DNA from: Halorubrum sp. Boch-26
GTDB lineage: Archaea; Halobacteriota; Halobacteria; Halobacteriales; Haloferacaceae
Direction of reading: 5' to 3'
NCBI RefSeq assembly: GCF_029889805.1
Contig: NZ_JARANT010000001.1
Location: 1-64,000, forward strand
DNA: 64,000 nt
Made by a program: the position numbers and the translations under genes. Positions within the stretch are counted from its first letter, which is position 1; the number at the start of each line of letters is the position of its first letter. Below, piece after piece: positions 29,281-38,244 of the stretch. The notes under the pieces are model-generated. The model had not been told where the DNA came from. It saw nothing but the letters and a program-made list of their open reading frames with translations, and did no database searches.

Positions 29281-30819
29281 TCATCGACCGATAACGGCCA
29301 ACAGCCGGTCCCGAACCGCTTGCCGGTCGGGAGGCGGCGGGAGCGTCGCCGAGAGCGCGCCGACGAGTCCGCCCCACAGGAGATGACCGACGAGGGAGGC
29401 CGAGTCGAGGTTCGGGATCGGTGTCGCGATCCCCACGGCGTTCAACCAGAGGCTCATGACCACCCCGGCCATGACGAACCACAGGAAGAGCCCGTACGCG
29501 ACCCCCGCGGCGACGGAGACACCGACGGTGTCGCCGAAGAGACCGTCGGTGAGCTCCGACCGGGCGACGGTGAACACGGTCGCGAACACGGCGCTGTGGA
29601 ACAGGTGCGCGATCCACCCCACCGACGAGACGGACGCCCCGTACAGCGCGCCGATCACGGGGAGCGTTCCGGTCGTTCCCTGAAAGAACGCCCCCATCGC
29701 GACACCGGCCGCCAGCCCGATGCCGAGCGTCCGCCAGAGCGTCCCGCTGGCGATTCCCGGTGTGTCGCTGCCTGCGACGGTGCGGTCGGTCCGTGGGAGC
29801 CGCACCCGGACGGTCGTCGCGTCACCGGTCGCGTCGACGCCGAGATCTCCGTCGTATCTGGCCGCGAGGAGCCGCAAGACCGGAACGCCGTAGTCCACGT
29901 CGTTACGCTCCTGCTCGGGGACCCCCTCGACGAGCACCTCGCGTTCGCGAGCGCTGAGCCACGCTCCAGGCGCGGTGACGGACAGCTCCACGTAGCGGTC
30001 CCGGACGTCGACCGCGAGGGGATCGGCAACGGCGTCCGCCCAGCCAGGGAGCGCGACGAGTTCGTCGAGCAGCCGGTCCACGTATCGGTCCGCCCTGACC
30101 GTCACCGACCGGACCGATACCGCCGACTCGGCGCGGCCGGTGCGTTCCGCGTGTCTCCGGATCGCCTCGTCGAGCCGTACCGGCCCGAGCGCGCTGCCGC
30201 CGTCGACGGTGCCGACGGTGAGGAACCGCGTCTCGTCTACCGCCCGTTCGATCCGAGCGATCGCGTCGGTGATCGCCGTCTTGCTCCGGTCGGCGGTCTC
30301 CTCGCGCTCTTCGAACAGGAGCTCCGAGTGGCCCCGCAGGATCGTGACGGAGTTCCGGACCTCGTGTCTGAGGATTCGATTGAGTAGCCGCGCCTGTTCG
30401 ATCTGCCGGTCCACGGTCGCCTGTCGCCGTTCCGCCTCCGCCCCGCGGATTCCGACGAGCAGTCCCGCGCCGCCGCCCACGATCCCGACGGCAGCCACTA
30501 CCGCGGTGGCGTTCCCCGGCGACGACGCCGTCATCAACGGTCCGAGCAGAACTCCGACCCCCGCAGCGCCGGCGACGAACCAGACGAGGACGGTCCGGGT
30601 GTACGTCCGATCTCGGGCGCTGACTGCGAGGTTGATACCGTACAGGACGACGCCGAACCCAACGGCCAACACGAGTACCGCGCTCACCTCCGTCGCGAAT
30701 CCACTGTCCGTCGCCAACAGGTCGGCGACCGTCCCTCGCGTCAGCGCGAACGCGACGACCGCTATCACGACACCCTCCGATTTGAACGCGAGACGGTCGC
30801 TCGGAGACGGTCGGTCCAT
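29281..30819 (-). CDS. Membrane histidine kinase with C-terminal membrane domain
   Basis: 512 residues from the ATG at 30819, with a TATA-like CTTTACAAAC ~23 bp upstream. Four N-terminal helices (about 12-115), then HisKA with ILRHEVRNSVTILRGHSELL (phospho-acceptor His near 153). The ATPase region (about 230-345) lacks the usual Asn-box and clear DxGxG box; only DYGVPVLRLLAARYDG resembles the G2 region. From about 365 to the end are four to five more helices (IGLAAGVAMGAFFQG, LFHSAVFATVFTVA, YGLFLWFVMAGVVMS, GHLLWGGLVGAL). Catalysis may be weak or absent. Confidence 0.82.
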   Translation of the reverse strand: MDRPSPSDRLAFKSEGVVIAVVAFALTRGTVADLLATDSGFATEVSAVLVLAVGFGVVLYGINLAVSARDRTYTRTVLVWFVAGAAGVGVLLGPLMTASSPGNATAVVAAVGIVGGGAGLLVGIRGAEAERRQATVDRQIEQARLLNRILRHEVRNSVTILRGHSELLFEEREETADRSKTAITDAIARIERAVDETRFLTVGTVDGGSALGPVRLDEAIRRHAERTGRAESAVSVRSVTVRADRYVDRLLDELVALPGWADAVADPLAVDVRDRYVELSVTAPGAWLSAREREVLVEGVPEQERNDVDYGVPVLRLLAARYDGDLGVDATGDATTVRVRLPRTDRTVAGSDTPGIASGTLWRTLGIGLAAGVAMGAFFQGTTGTLPVIGALYGASVSSVGWIAHLFHSAVFATVFTVARSELTDGLFGDTVGVSVAAGVAYGLFLWFVMAGVVMSLWLNAVGIATPIPNLDSASLVGHLLWGGLVGALSATLPPPPDRQAVRDRLLAVIGR

Positions 30820-30837
30820 ACGTCCGATTATTGTATG

Positions 30838-30846
30838 TTTGTAAAG
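30838..30846 (-). promoter_or_regulatory. TATA-like box of the membrane histidine kinase
   Basis: CTTTACAAA (minus strand) is centred ~23 bp before the ATG at 30819, supporting a transcript separate from the upstream hydrolase remnant although the reading frame runs through both. Confidence 0.5.
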
Positions 30847-30969
30847 AAGTATACCGGTTGTGTGGCTCGGCCGCGCTACCCCACGAGGAGTCGCGGCGTT
30901 CAGACGTGTGTCGACCACAGACGGGTCACATGACGAACGGCGCCGCGTGGCCGCAGGTCTCCTGCGACG

Positions 30970-31470
30970 GAGATGCTCCTCCGCCGCCGCCAGACGCTCG
31001 ACGACATCGTCGGCCTCTGCGGTCTCGTGGGCGATAACCCCGTAGTTCGAGAGCGCCGCCTGGAGGGCCTCCTCGCCGGCAGCCGCCGCGGCGTCGGTCA
31101 CGGTGAGCGCCTCGAAACCGTTCCCGACGGCGTCGCGCAGATGCGACTCCACGCAGAGATCTGTGCTCATCCCTGCAAGCACGATGGTGTCGATGCCGCG
31201 CTGGCGGAGCCGTATCCCGACATCGTTGCTCCAGAACCCCGAGAGCTGCTTGTGTGGCGAGAGGACGAACGTGTTGTCGTCCGGCTCGAGTTCCGGGACG
31301 AAGTCAGCACCGTCGCCCGAGACATCGAACGTCCGCGTGTCAAACGTGATCTGATCGGTAATGTTCAGATGCGCTCGGCTCTCGTACTCGGCGTCCTCGT
31401 ACTCGTGTGGCGAGTAGAACACGGGGACGTCGCCCTCGCGGGCGGCGTCGCGGTGCCGTGTGACGGGGTG
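30970..31470 (-). pseudogene. Isochorismatase-like cysteine hydrolase, 5'-truncated
   Basis: DVPVFYSPHEYEDAEYESR, then FVLSPHKQLSGFWSNDVGIR and VLAGMSTDLCVESHLRDAVG (with the nucleophile Cys) are isochorismatase-family motifs. The first ~60 residues, including the catalytic Asp of the LLVVDMQ-type strand, are missing, and the natural stop is gone: the frame runs through Arg-rich sequence into the histidine kinase. It probably once formed a divergent pair with the HxlR regulator at 31596. Confidence 0.65.
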
Positions 31471-31565
31471 TGATCGGCCTCGGCGGCCCCGCCGCTTCAT
31501 TCGAGTTCCCTGGAACCGGCGGCTCCGATCGCGATTTTGTCTCCTCACCTACTTACCAAACGTAC

Positions 31566-31573
31566 CTTTATTT
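31566..31573 (+). promoter_or_regulatory. TATA box of the second HxlR gene
   Basis: CTTTATTT is centred ~26 bp before the ATG at 31596, which supports a leaderless start there rather than at in-frame codons further upstream. Confidence 0.6.
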
Positions 31574-31595
31574 CCGTGGCAGTCGTGGATTTAAT

Positions 31596-31955
31596 ATGAG
31601 TACCGATCCGGAACCGTTAGAGGTGTGGTGTGCGGGCAGCGACTGGTGTCCGATCACGACGACCGCGACGCTGATCGGCAAGAAGTGGCATCCGGTCGTC
31701 ATTCACCGGCTCTTGGAGAACGGGCCGCTGGGATTCAACGCGCTCAAAGAGGAGGTCGACGGGATCTCGGGGAAAGTCCAGTCAGATGTCCTCGAGGATC
31801 TTGAAGAGCACGGGTTCATCGACCGGACTGTTCTCAGCGAGAAGCCGTTCCGCGTGGAGTACTCGCTGACCGACCGCGGGCGGTCGCTCGAACCGGTGAT
31901 CGGCGCCATGCGCGACTGGGGACGAAAACATCTCACCGCTCCGGAAGACCGGTGA
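31596..31955 (+). CDS. HxlR-family regulator with N-terminal cysteine pair
   Basis: 119 residues from the ATG at 31596. Winged helix with TLIGKKWHPVVIHRLLENGP, VDGISGKVQSDVLEDLEEHG and VEYSLTDRGRSLEPV. Two cysteines near the N-terminus (C12 and C18, WCAGSDWCP) precede helix 1, the position where HxlR/DUF24 members such as YodB and HypR carry redox-sensing thiols. Divergent from the isochorismatase remnant, its likely former target. Confidence 0.9.
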   Translation: MSTDPEPLEVWCAGSDWCPITTTATLIGKKWHPVVIHRLLENGPLGFNALKEEVDGISGKVQSDVLEDLEEHGFIDRTVLSEKPFRVEYSLTDRGRSLEPVIGAMRDWGRKHLTAPEDR

Positions 31956-31974
31956 GCCACCCCCGCGCTCAGTC

Positions 31975-32360
31975 GTGAACGTCATGTCCGTCCTCCCGAA
32001 GGCTGCGATCCCGAGTGTTGACGGTCCGATCTTCGGCGAGGAGTACCTCGGTGACTCCGACGACGAAGTGTTGGTCGTTGAGCCCGACGGTGAGACATCT
32101 CCGGCGCACGCCTACCCGGTCCGGATCTGAACTCCCACGAGGTAGTCGACGAGACGGTTGCGGCCGCCACCGGGAGTGACAGGCCGATCGCCGTCGCGTG
32201 GTGCCCGATCTGCGGCAGCGGCGTCGTGTACGACGCGGCGATCGACGACTGCCGGCTCCCCTTCGGCGTCTCGGGGAAGCTGGCCGACGACGGCCTCGTG
32301 TTGTGCGACCGCGAGACCGAGTCAGAGTGGAAGCAGTCGACCGGCGAGTGTGTCGCCGGC
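31975..32360 (+). pseudogene. DUF3179 gene, frameshifted and truncated
   Basis: From GTG 31975 the frame reads SVLPKAAIPSVDGPIFG and on to HAYPVRI, then a stop at about 32130. With one base restored there it continues LNSHEVVDETVAAATGSDRP, IAVAWCPICGSGVVYD and GVSGKLADDGLVLCDRETES, ending near ECVAG at ~32360. Intact DUF3179 proteins are two to three times longer. Sequence after this point is unrelated. Confidence 0.7.
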
Positions 32361-33034
32361 GTTGCGTGCGGGGCTCGTCTGCGGGTACGGCGTCGACACG
32401 TCCTTCCCGGCTGCGCTCCCCTCGCAGATCCGCACCCACGAGTCACATTCGGGGCAACGGTGGGCGCGATCGTCGTCGTCGCCGTGAACCCGACCGAAAT
32501 CCGGCGGTAGGTGGGTACTGCATTCGAGACAGACACCTTACTCACCGGGTGCTATCCGGTAGTCCATCATGCGAACGCCACCCCGAAGGTTGTCGGGGAG
32601 ATCGCTCGACGCGAGGGGGTCGTGATCGGCGGCGTATGGAACCCGATTTCAGGAGCCGGTTCGGAGCGAGCCGAATCCGCCGATAACGTGACGTAGCGAG
32701 TCGCTACGGCAGAATCGGCAGTAGTCGTGAAACGGTTCGTGAGAAGGCGGGCGCGACGGGCGCTGGTTCGACCGTCGAACGAATCGACCTTTCAGGCGTG
32801 AGACGGTCGAAATCGGCCGGCTCAATCCCGACATTTCTGACAATTAATTAATATTTTTCCATCCGTGTGAGAAACAGCGCGTGTATCTTGCATGAAATCA
32901 TCTCACAAGGTAGTCAACCTAGATCAGCTAACACAGGGAGAGATGGATCTCTACTGTGTTGATATTCGCTAGCTTGAGGGACCTGATACCAAAATGACGT
33001 TGAGAATAGTGACTTTTTGCAGTCTCGTTCCATC
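32361..33034. other. Non-coding/decayed interval before TrkH
   Basis: 32361-32520: on the minus strand a fragment with CPECDSWVRICEG looks like the end of a zinc-finger protein without a start. 32511-32696: a plus-strand frame starting MGTAFETDTLLTGCY is unassigned and probably a fragment. 32830-33034 is AT-rich, with no gene; it may contain the terminator of the potassium operon. Confidence 0.45.
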
Positions 33035-34591
33035 TTAGCGGTATAGATTGAGCCGCTGCAGGACTGATCCGATTAGCACCGCTATGGGTATGATCTCAAG
33101 CCGTCCGACCCACATATTGAGTATCAACATCGCTTTTGCGGTATCCGGCATGTCTGGTCCGGTGATACCGCTACTAAGGCCAACGTTGCTCTGTGCACTC
33201 ATCACGTCAAAAATGACGTACTCAAGCGGGTAAGCCGGTGAGAGCACACGGAGAAGTGCCGCAACACCGACTACCAGGAAGGTAATCCAGAGAATGAACA
33301 CGACGGTCGCTTCCGTGTACTCACGTTCCGCTTGGTCTTCACTGAGACGTCGGTCGCCGATCTGGAGGTACCTGATTGCGGATTGCGGACGAAACACGTC
33401 CTGAATCTGCCAAACGGTCCCCTTGACCAACGTTATTACACGAATGAGTTTGAGGCCGCTGACTGTCGAACCCGCTGCAGCACCGGTGAGCATTCCGAGA
33501 CAAGCCCATAGTGTCGCTCCAGCACTCCAGACCTGCTCGGTCCCGCCACCGATTGCCGCGCTGCCAAAGCCAGTGTTTGAGGTGGCGGAGACAAACTGGA
33601 AGAGCGCAACCCTGAACGTCTCTTCAAGCGTCGCGTACTGGCCGTTAGCGTGTAAAATTCCGGTGAGAACGAGTGACCCGACGGCGAACCAGATGAACAC
33701 CCACCGCGTCTGCAGGTCGGTGTACAGATTTCGCACCTCGCCTTTGAATATCAGATAGTGGATGGGGAACGCGATACTTCCCGCGATCATGATAGGCACA
33801 GTCGCGTACTCGATCAACGGACTGTTGTAGAATCCAATCGACGCGGCGTGAACGGAGAACCCGCCCGTGGCGATCCCAGTCATCCCGTGGTTGATGGCGT
33901 CCCATAACGGCATACCAGCCAGCAGGAACAGGCCGATCGAGGCGAGCGTCAGGCCGACGAAGATTTTCCATATCTCTTGGACGGTGGTCACGATGCTCGG
34001 ATGGATTTTTTCTGAGCGGGCTTCGCTCTCATAGAGGGTATATGAGCCGCTACTGCCACCCCGATGAAGAATAGCCACGGTCAGGACAATGACGCCGACA
34101 CCGCCGACCCACTCGATGAACGACCGCCACCAGTGTAACGACCGGGGCAGTTTTTCTTCGACGGCAGCCACCGTCAGCCCGGTTCCAGTGAACCCGCTCA
34201 TGCTCTCGAAGACTGCATCGAGCGGGTTCAGAAACACCGCAGTCGTCTCGTCCATCGCCGGTGTGTTCATCCAAACCGGCAATGGATCAAGCTGGATCGT
34301 CCACGCGATGAAGAGGAACGGGAGACTCCCGAGAACACCGATAAGCCCCCAGGCTGTGGCTGCAGTGACCATCGCCTCGCGTTTCTCCGGCGACTCGGCG
34401 TCCTGATAGCGCCAGACGAGTGCACTCCCGATACCGGCCATGATGAACGCTGAGGCGACGAACGCCGGAATCGCAAAGAATTCGCCGTTTACTGCTGCCA
34501 CGACGATAGAGATCACCATCATCAACGAGATAGCTTGCACGATGCGACCGACGTCACGGCCGACGGTTCGTCTGTTTACGATCTGGCTCAT
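33035..34591 (-). CDS. trkH: TrkH-family potassium uptake channel subunit
   Basis: 518 residues from the ATG at 34591. Four pore-loop signatures are present in order: SGFTGTGLTV, TGIATGGFSV, ATSNTGFGSA and AQSNVGLSSG, each with the filter Gly. This is the membrane channel that works with a cytoplasmic KTN/RCK subunit, encoded upstream on the same strand (108-bp gap). GC is lower than in the surrounding chromosome. The C-terminus (LQRLNLYR) is typical of the family. Confidence 0.94.
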   Translation of the reverse strand: MSQIVNRRTVGRDVGRIVQAISLMMVISIVVAAVNGEFFAIPAFVASAFIMAGIGSALVWRYQDAESPEKREAMVTAATAWGLIGVLGSLPFLFIAWTIQLDPLPVWMNTPAMDETTAVFLNPLDAVFESMSGFTGTGLTVAAVEEKLPRSLHWWRSFIEWVGGVGVIVLTVAILHRGGSSGSYTLYESEARSEKIHPSIVTTVQEIWKIFVGLTLASIGLFLLAGMPLWDAINHGMTGIATGGFSVHAASIGFYNSPLIEYATVPIMIAGSIAFPIHYLIFKGEVRNLYTDLQTRWVFIWFAVGSLVLTGILHANGQYATLEETFRVALFQFVSATSNTGFGSAAIGGGTEQVWSAGATLWACLGMLTGAAAGSTVSGLKLIRVITLVKGTVWQIQDVFRPQSAIRYLQIGDRRLSEDQAEREYTEATVVFILWITFLVVGVAALLRVLSPAYPLEYVIFDVMSAQSNVGLSSGITGPDMPDTAKAMLILNMWVGRLEIIPIAVLIGSVLQRLNLYR

Positions 34592-34699
34592 GATAATCGA
34601 GGGGCTGTCAGATGGGCTATGTTGACGCGGAGTGACTGTCGTCCAAGCGTGAGTGCTGTCATGGATGGTACGCGATCTGGTGGACAACCAACAGATTGC

Positions 34700-35410
34700 T
34701 CACAAGCTGAATCCATTCGAGTTGTTCGTCTCGTGATCTTCGTAATGACCGAATATGTCGGTCACTTCGGGTGTCGCACCGGTGCCGGAGTACACCGTCA
34801 ACAGGTCTCCTTCTTCTATACGTGTTTGACCCCGCGGAGTGATGGGTGACTCCGCCTCGTCCCGTTCGATCGCAACAACGAGCGTCTCTTCGTCAAGCAA
34901 TCCTTCCTCGTCCGCTTCGATGAGGGTCAGACCGGCGATCGGTGCGTCCTCTCCGACCGTGATCTCGAACACTTCGGCGACATCGCCGACCCGCATGTAA
35001 TCGACGATGGACGGGCGATCCACAGATCGGAACAGCGATTCTGCAATGAGGCGCTGTGGATTCTGCATCGTGTTGACGCCGATTTGACTAAAGACGGACA
35101 TATGCTCCGGGTTGTGAACCACCGAGACGATTGCGGGAATATCGAGTTCCTTTGCGAGCAAGCAGATCATGATGTTGGTCGCGTCCTGATCCGTCGTCGA
35201 AATAATGGCGTCTGCGCGGTCGGCCCCCGCGTCTTCCAACGTCTCTTTGACCGTCGCGTCCGCGTTGATGACCATACAGTCGAACTCGCTGGCGACCTGG
35301 TCTGCCCTCGCGGCGTCTCTTTCGATGACGACGACTTCGTATCCGGTTCTCGTTGCGATTTCGATGAGCGGGGTTCCGATATCGCCCGCCCCGATGATGA
35401 TAATGTACAT
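34700..35410 (-). CDS. trkA: TrkA-type KTN/RCK subunit of potassium uptake
   Basis: 236 residues from the ATG at 35410, preceded by a GGAGG ribosome-binding site; a GTG at 35419 overlapping the upstream stop is an alternative. Rossmann KTN domain starts MYIIIIGAGDIGTPLIEIA with acidic VVIERD at the end of strand 2 (NAD-type), and RCK_C/TrkA_C spans about 145-222. It gates TrkH in response to nucleotide, and RCK_C domains in relatives bind c-di-AMP. It starts immediately after the APC permease gene. Confidence 0.92.
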   Translation of the reverse strand: MYIIIIGAGDIGTPLIEIATRTGYEVVVIERDAARADQVASEFDCMVINADATVKETLEDAGADRADAIISTTDQDATNIMICLLAKELDIPAIVSVVHNPEHMSVFSQIGVNTMQNPQRLIAESLFRSVDRPSIVDYMRVGDVAEVFEITVGEDAPIAGLTLIEADEEGLLDEETLVVAIERDEAESPITPRGQTRIEEGDLLTVYSGTGATPEVTDIFGHYEDHETNNSNGFSL

Positions 35411-35415
35411 GTTGA

Positions 35416-37758
35416 TCACACCTCCAGTCGCCGCAGCAGCGCTTCACGAATTGACATCGCCGATTCTTCCGGGCCACGAGCCATCACGACGGTCCGATCG
35501 ACTTCTGCACCGACCGTCTCCGGGAGCGACCCGAATACCGCTTGAGAGATCGTCCCAGATCGGGTGGCTCCGACACAGATCGTATCGTATTCTTCAGCGG
35601 CGTCGATGATCGCTCGTTCGGTATCCTCAGCAACTCTGATCTCGGTATTGTATGTCATGTATTTGATTCCAGCACGTTCGGCTAATTCTTCGATCACTGC
35701 TTCACCACGCTCGGTGGGAGAACTGTCCTCGTCACTATCCGTCTCCGGAGGCTGGACGTTGAGCAACGTCAGCGACGACTCGTCGTCGGTTGCGGACACG
35801 AATTCGGCCGCTCGCCGAGCCGCAACCGGTGCATGGGGGCCTCTTCCGGCGAGGACCATGATATCGCCCTCGCCACGTCCGTCCTCCGGACCGAGCTTCA
35901 CCAGCGTTGCGTCACACGGAGCCCGTCCGATGACGGGATCGATGGTCGATCCGAGGACGTGTTCGCGCCGGCTGCGGGTGCCCTGCCAACCGAGGAGAAC
36001 GTGATCCGCGTCCTCCTCCTCGATGACGTCCAGTATGACGGAGCCGGCGTTTCGACCGACAATTGCTCGCGTCTGCAGACCGATATCAAGGTCGGCGGCG
36101 ATGTCCCGAGCGGAATCCAGCAGCTCCCGTTGCCGCGTGACTCGCTCCTCCTCGAAGGTGAGGTCCTGTGAGAGCGACGTCTGGCGAGGGACCTCGATGA
36201 CGTTCACGGCGATAACCTCGGCCTGATCGTCTTCGTGGGCGTGAGCGCTCGCTGCGGCCATTCGAAGGAGATCCTGTTCCGTCTCCGGATTCGCAACCGG
36301 AACGACCACGCGATAGTGATCTTCGCTATTCGTCGTCGCAGTCGGCTCGGGAGCGATCGCTTCACCGACGAGGCTCTCGCTCAGGGCGCGGTCGCGCGCG
36401 TACACGTAGTACCACCCGATACCGAAGAGGACGAGGACCGTTCCGATCGTCCCGACCGCCGTCGGGGTAACCGGAAGAGCGAGCGCGATTGGCCCGGCTG
36501 AGAGGACCATCGGGACGAAATCGATCGACATCTGCACGAGAACGGCCAGACAAGCGAGCATTCCGACGATCGGAACGACTGGATACAGGATCGACGGGAT
36601 CTGGAAGGCAGGATCGTACGCGTCCGGATTCGCTCGGCGCAGGACAACGACGGTAACGTGAACGAGAGCGTACGTCACGAGATACATGAAGCTCGCCACC
36701 TCAGCGAGCGTGCCGATCCCGACACCGATAGCGATCAGCACGAGAGTAATGATACCGGTCGCCGTGATCGCCCGGTAGGGCGTTCGAAACCGCTCGTGCA
36801 CTTCGTTGAGCCAGTTGACGAGAATGCGGTCCCGGCCCATTGCGAAATTAACGCGAGCGGCCGAAAGGATGCTCGCGTTCGCGCTCGAAACCGTTGCCAA
36901 GACGGCACCGACGATCATCGCTAGCGCGCCGATCGTGCCCATGAACTCCGTCGCCACGTCGGCAACCGGAATCTGTGAGGCGGCCAACGCATCGATCGAC
37001 AGCGTGCCCGTTGAGACGAACATTACACCGACGTACATCAGCGTCGGCGTCACCACCGAGGCGATCATTGCGAGCGGGAGATTCCGGCTGGGGTTCTTGA
37101 TCTCCTCGGCACTGGTTGCGATCACTTCGAACCCGATGAACGTCACGTACACCGTCCCGATTGTCGCTGCAACGGCCGGCCAGCCGTTCGGATTGAACTC
37201 TCCGATCGTCGGGCCGCTGATGATACCGAGCGCGAGGAACGCGACGATAAGGCCCACAAGCGTGAGGACGATGACGTTCTGCAGCGAGCCGGTCTCTTTG
37301 ACACCGTAGTAGTTGACAGCGGTCAACAGCGCCGCCATCACGAGCGCGGCGACGGTGATCCCGATCTGGCCCCAGCCGGCGAGGAAACCGATGTACTGCC
37401 CGAGTCCCGGGAGGAGGTACTGGCCGAAGCCGATCATGTAGAAGGCCGAGGCGAACGTCAGCCCGGCCCACATCCCCCACCCGACGATACTCCCGAAGAA
37501 CGGGCCGAGCGCACGATTGACGTAGTAGTAGCTGCCACCGGCCTTCGGCATCCCAGTCGCCAGCTCCGAGAGCGAGAGCGCGGCTAACAACGACACGATT
37601 CCCCCAGCGAAGAACGAGAGCATACTGGCGGGACCGGCCTGTTGGGCGGCGATGCTCGGAAGGACGAAAATCCCCGCTCCGATCATCGTGCCCAGACCGA
37701 TCGTGTACGCCTCAAGGAAGCCGAGGTCACGAGCCAGCTCTTGGTCCGTTTCACTCAT
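35416..37758 (-). CDS. APC-family permease with two C-terminal universal stress domains
   Basis: 780 residues. About twelve helices (1-460) with LEAYTIGLGTMIGAGIFVLP at the start, the substrate-binding signature of APC amino-acid/cation transporters. From about 478 two Usp-type domains follow (HYRVVVPVANPETEQDLLRM, and a second near 640 starting DIMVLAGRGPHAPVAARR), probably nucleotide-binding regulators. Fusion of APC to Usp is known in haloarchaea. The substrate may be an amino acid or potassium; context with TrkA/TrkH favours a link to potassium or osmotic balance. Confidence 0.9.
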   Translation of the reverse strand: MSETDQELARDLGFLEAYTIGLGTMIGAGIFVLPSIAAQQAGPASMLSFFAGGIVSLLAALSLSELATGMPKAGGSYYYVNRALGPFFGSIVGWGMWAGLTFASAFYMIGFGQYLLPGLGQYIGFLAGWGQIGITVAALVMAALLTAVNYYGVKETGSLQNVIVLTLVGLIVAFLALGIISGPTIGEFNPNGWPAVAATIGTVYVTFIGFEVIATSAEEIKNPSRNLPLAMIASVVTPTLMYVGVMFVSTGTLSIDALAASQIPVADVATEFMGTIGALAMIVGAVLATVSSANASILSAARVNFAMGRDRILVNWLNEVHERFRTPYRAITATGIITLVLIAIGVGIGTLAEVASFMYLVTYALVHVTVVVLRRANPDAYDPAFQIPSILYPVVPIVGMLACLAVLVQMSIDFVPMVLSAGPIALALPVTPTAVGTIGTVLVLFGIGWYYVYARDRALSESLVGEAIAPEPTATTNSEDHYRVVVPVANPETEQDLLRMAAASAHAHEDDQAEVIAVNVIEVPRQTSLSQDLTFEEERVTRQRELLDSARDIAADLDIGLQTRAIVGRNAGSVILDVIEEEDADHVLLGWQGTRSRREHVLGSTIDPVIGRAPCDATLVKLGPEDGRGEGDIMVLAGRGPHAPVAARRAAEFVSATDDESSLTLLNVQPPETDSDEDSSPTERGEAVIEELAERAGIKYMTYNTEIRVAEDTERAIIDAAEEYDTICVGATRSGTISQAVFGSLPETVGAEVDRTVVMARGPEESAMSIREALLRRLEV

Positions 37759-37821
37759 CGTAGACCACCCTTGTCGTTGTGGGCGCCGCTCCGTGTGTGC
37801 ATATTCGAGTCGAATCGACCG

Positions 37822-38241
37822 TCATTCGCTTCCGTCCTCCTCTGGAAGTGCGATAACCGGCCTATCTGCGTCCGTGATCAATTTGAGAGCGACATCGCCG
37901 GAGAGGAACTGGACGATCCGGCTCCCTCCCCGGGGACGGAACGCGACCGCACTGGCGTCCACATCCGCCGCGACATCGATGATGGCCTCAACCACATCTC
38001 TCCGATAGGTGAGTTCCTCATCTGCCTCCGGGATGATGTCTCGAAACGCAGCAAACGCGTCTGCAGCTCGTTGTTCTGCCTGTTCAACCGAGAGCTTGTC
38101 AGGAACTCCTTCACCCTTCTCAACGACGTGAACGACAGTTACCTGACCGTACTCGTAGGCGCTGAGGATGCGTGCTGTCGCTCGCGCATCTTCCTCGTTT
38201 GCAACCGGGACGACGAGATGGTCAGTTAGTGGTTCATGCAT
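37822..38241 (-). CDS. Universal stress protein
   Basis: 139 residues, single Usp domain: [32 protein letters not shown] and a final [19 protein letters not shown]. The typical ATP-binding G-2x-G-9x-G is only partly kept ([17 protein letters not shown]), so nucleotide binding is uncertain. It starts 3 bp after the zinc-ribbon gene and precedes the APC-Usp permease by 63 bp, so it is part of the operon and may interact with that transporter's Usp domains. Confidence 0.88.
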   Translation of the reverse strand: MHEPLTDHLVVPVANEEDARATARILSAYEYGQVTVVHVVEKGEGVPDKLSVEQAEQRAADAFAAFRDIIPEADEELTYRRDVVEAIIDVAADVDASAVAFRPRGGSRIVQFLSGDVALKLITDADRPVIALPEEDGSE

Positions 38242-38244
38242 GAT

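Noticed and set aside
29281-31548. A single 755-residue hydrolase-kinase fusion protein
   Set aside because: The hydrolase part lacks its catalytic N-terminus, the junction is Arg-rich, and a separate TATA-like box and ATG precede the kinase.
32511-32696. 61-codon plus-strand frame in the decay zone
   Set aside because: No recognisable family, no promoter, and surrounded by broken genes; treated as debris.
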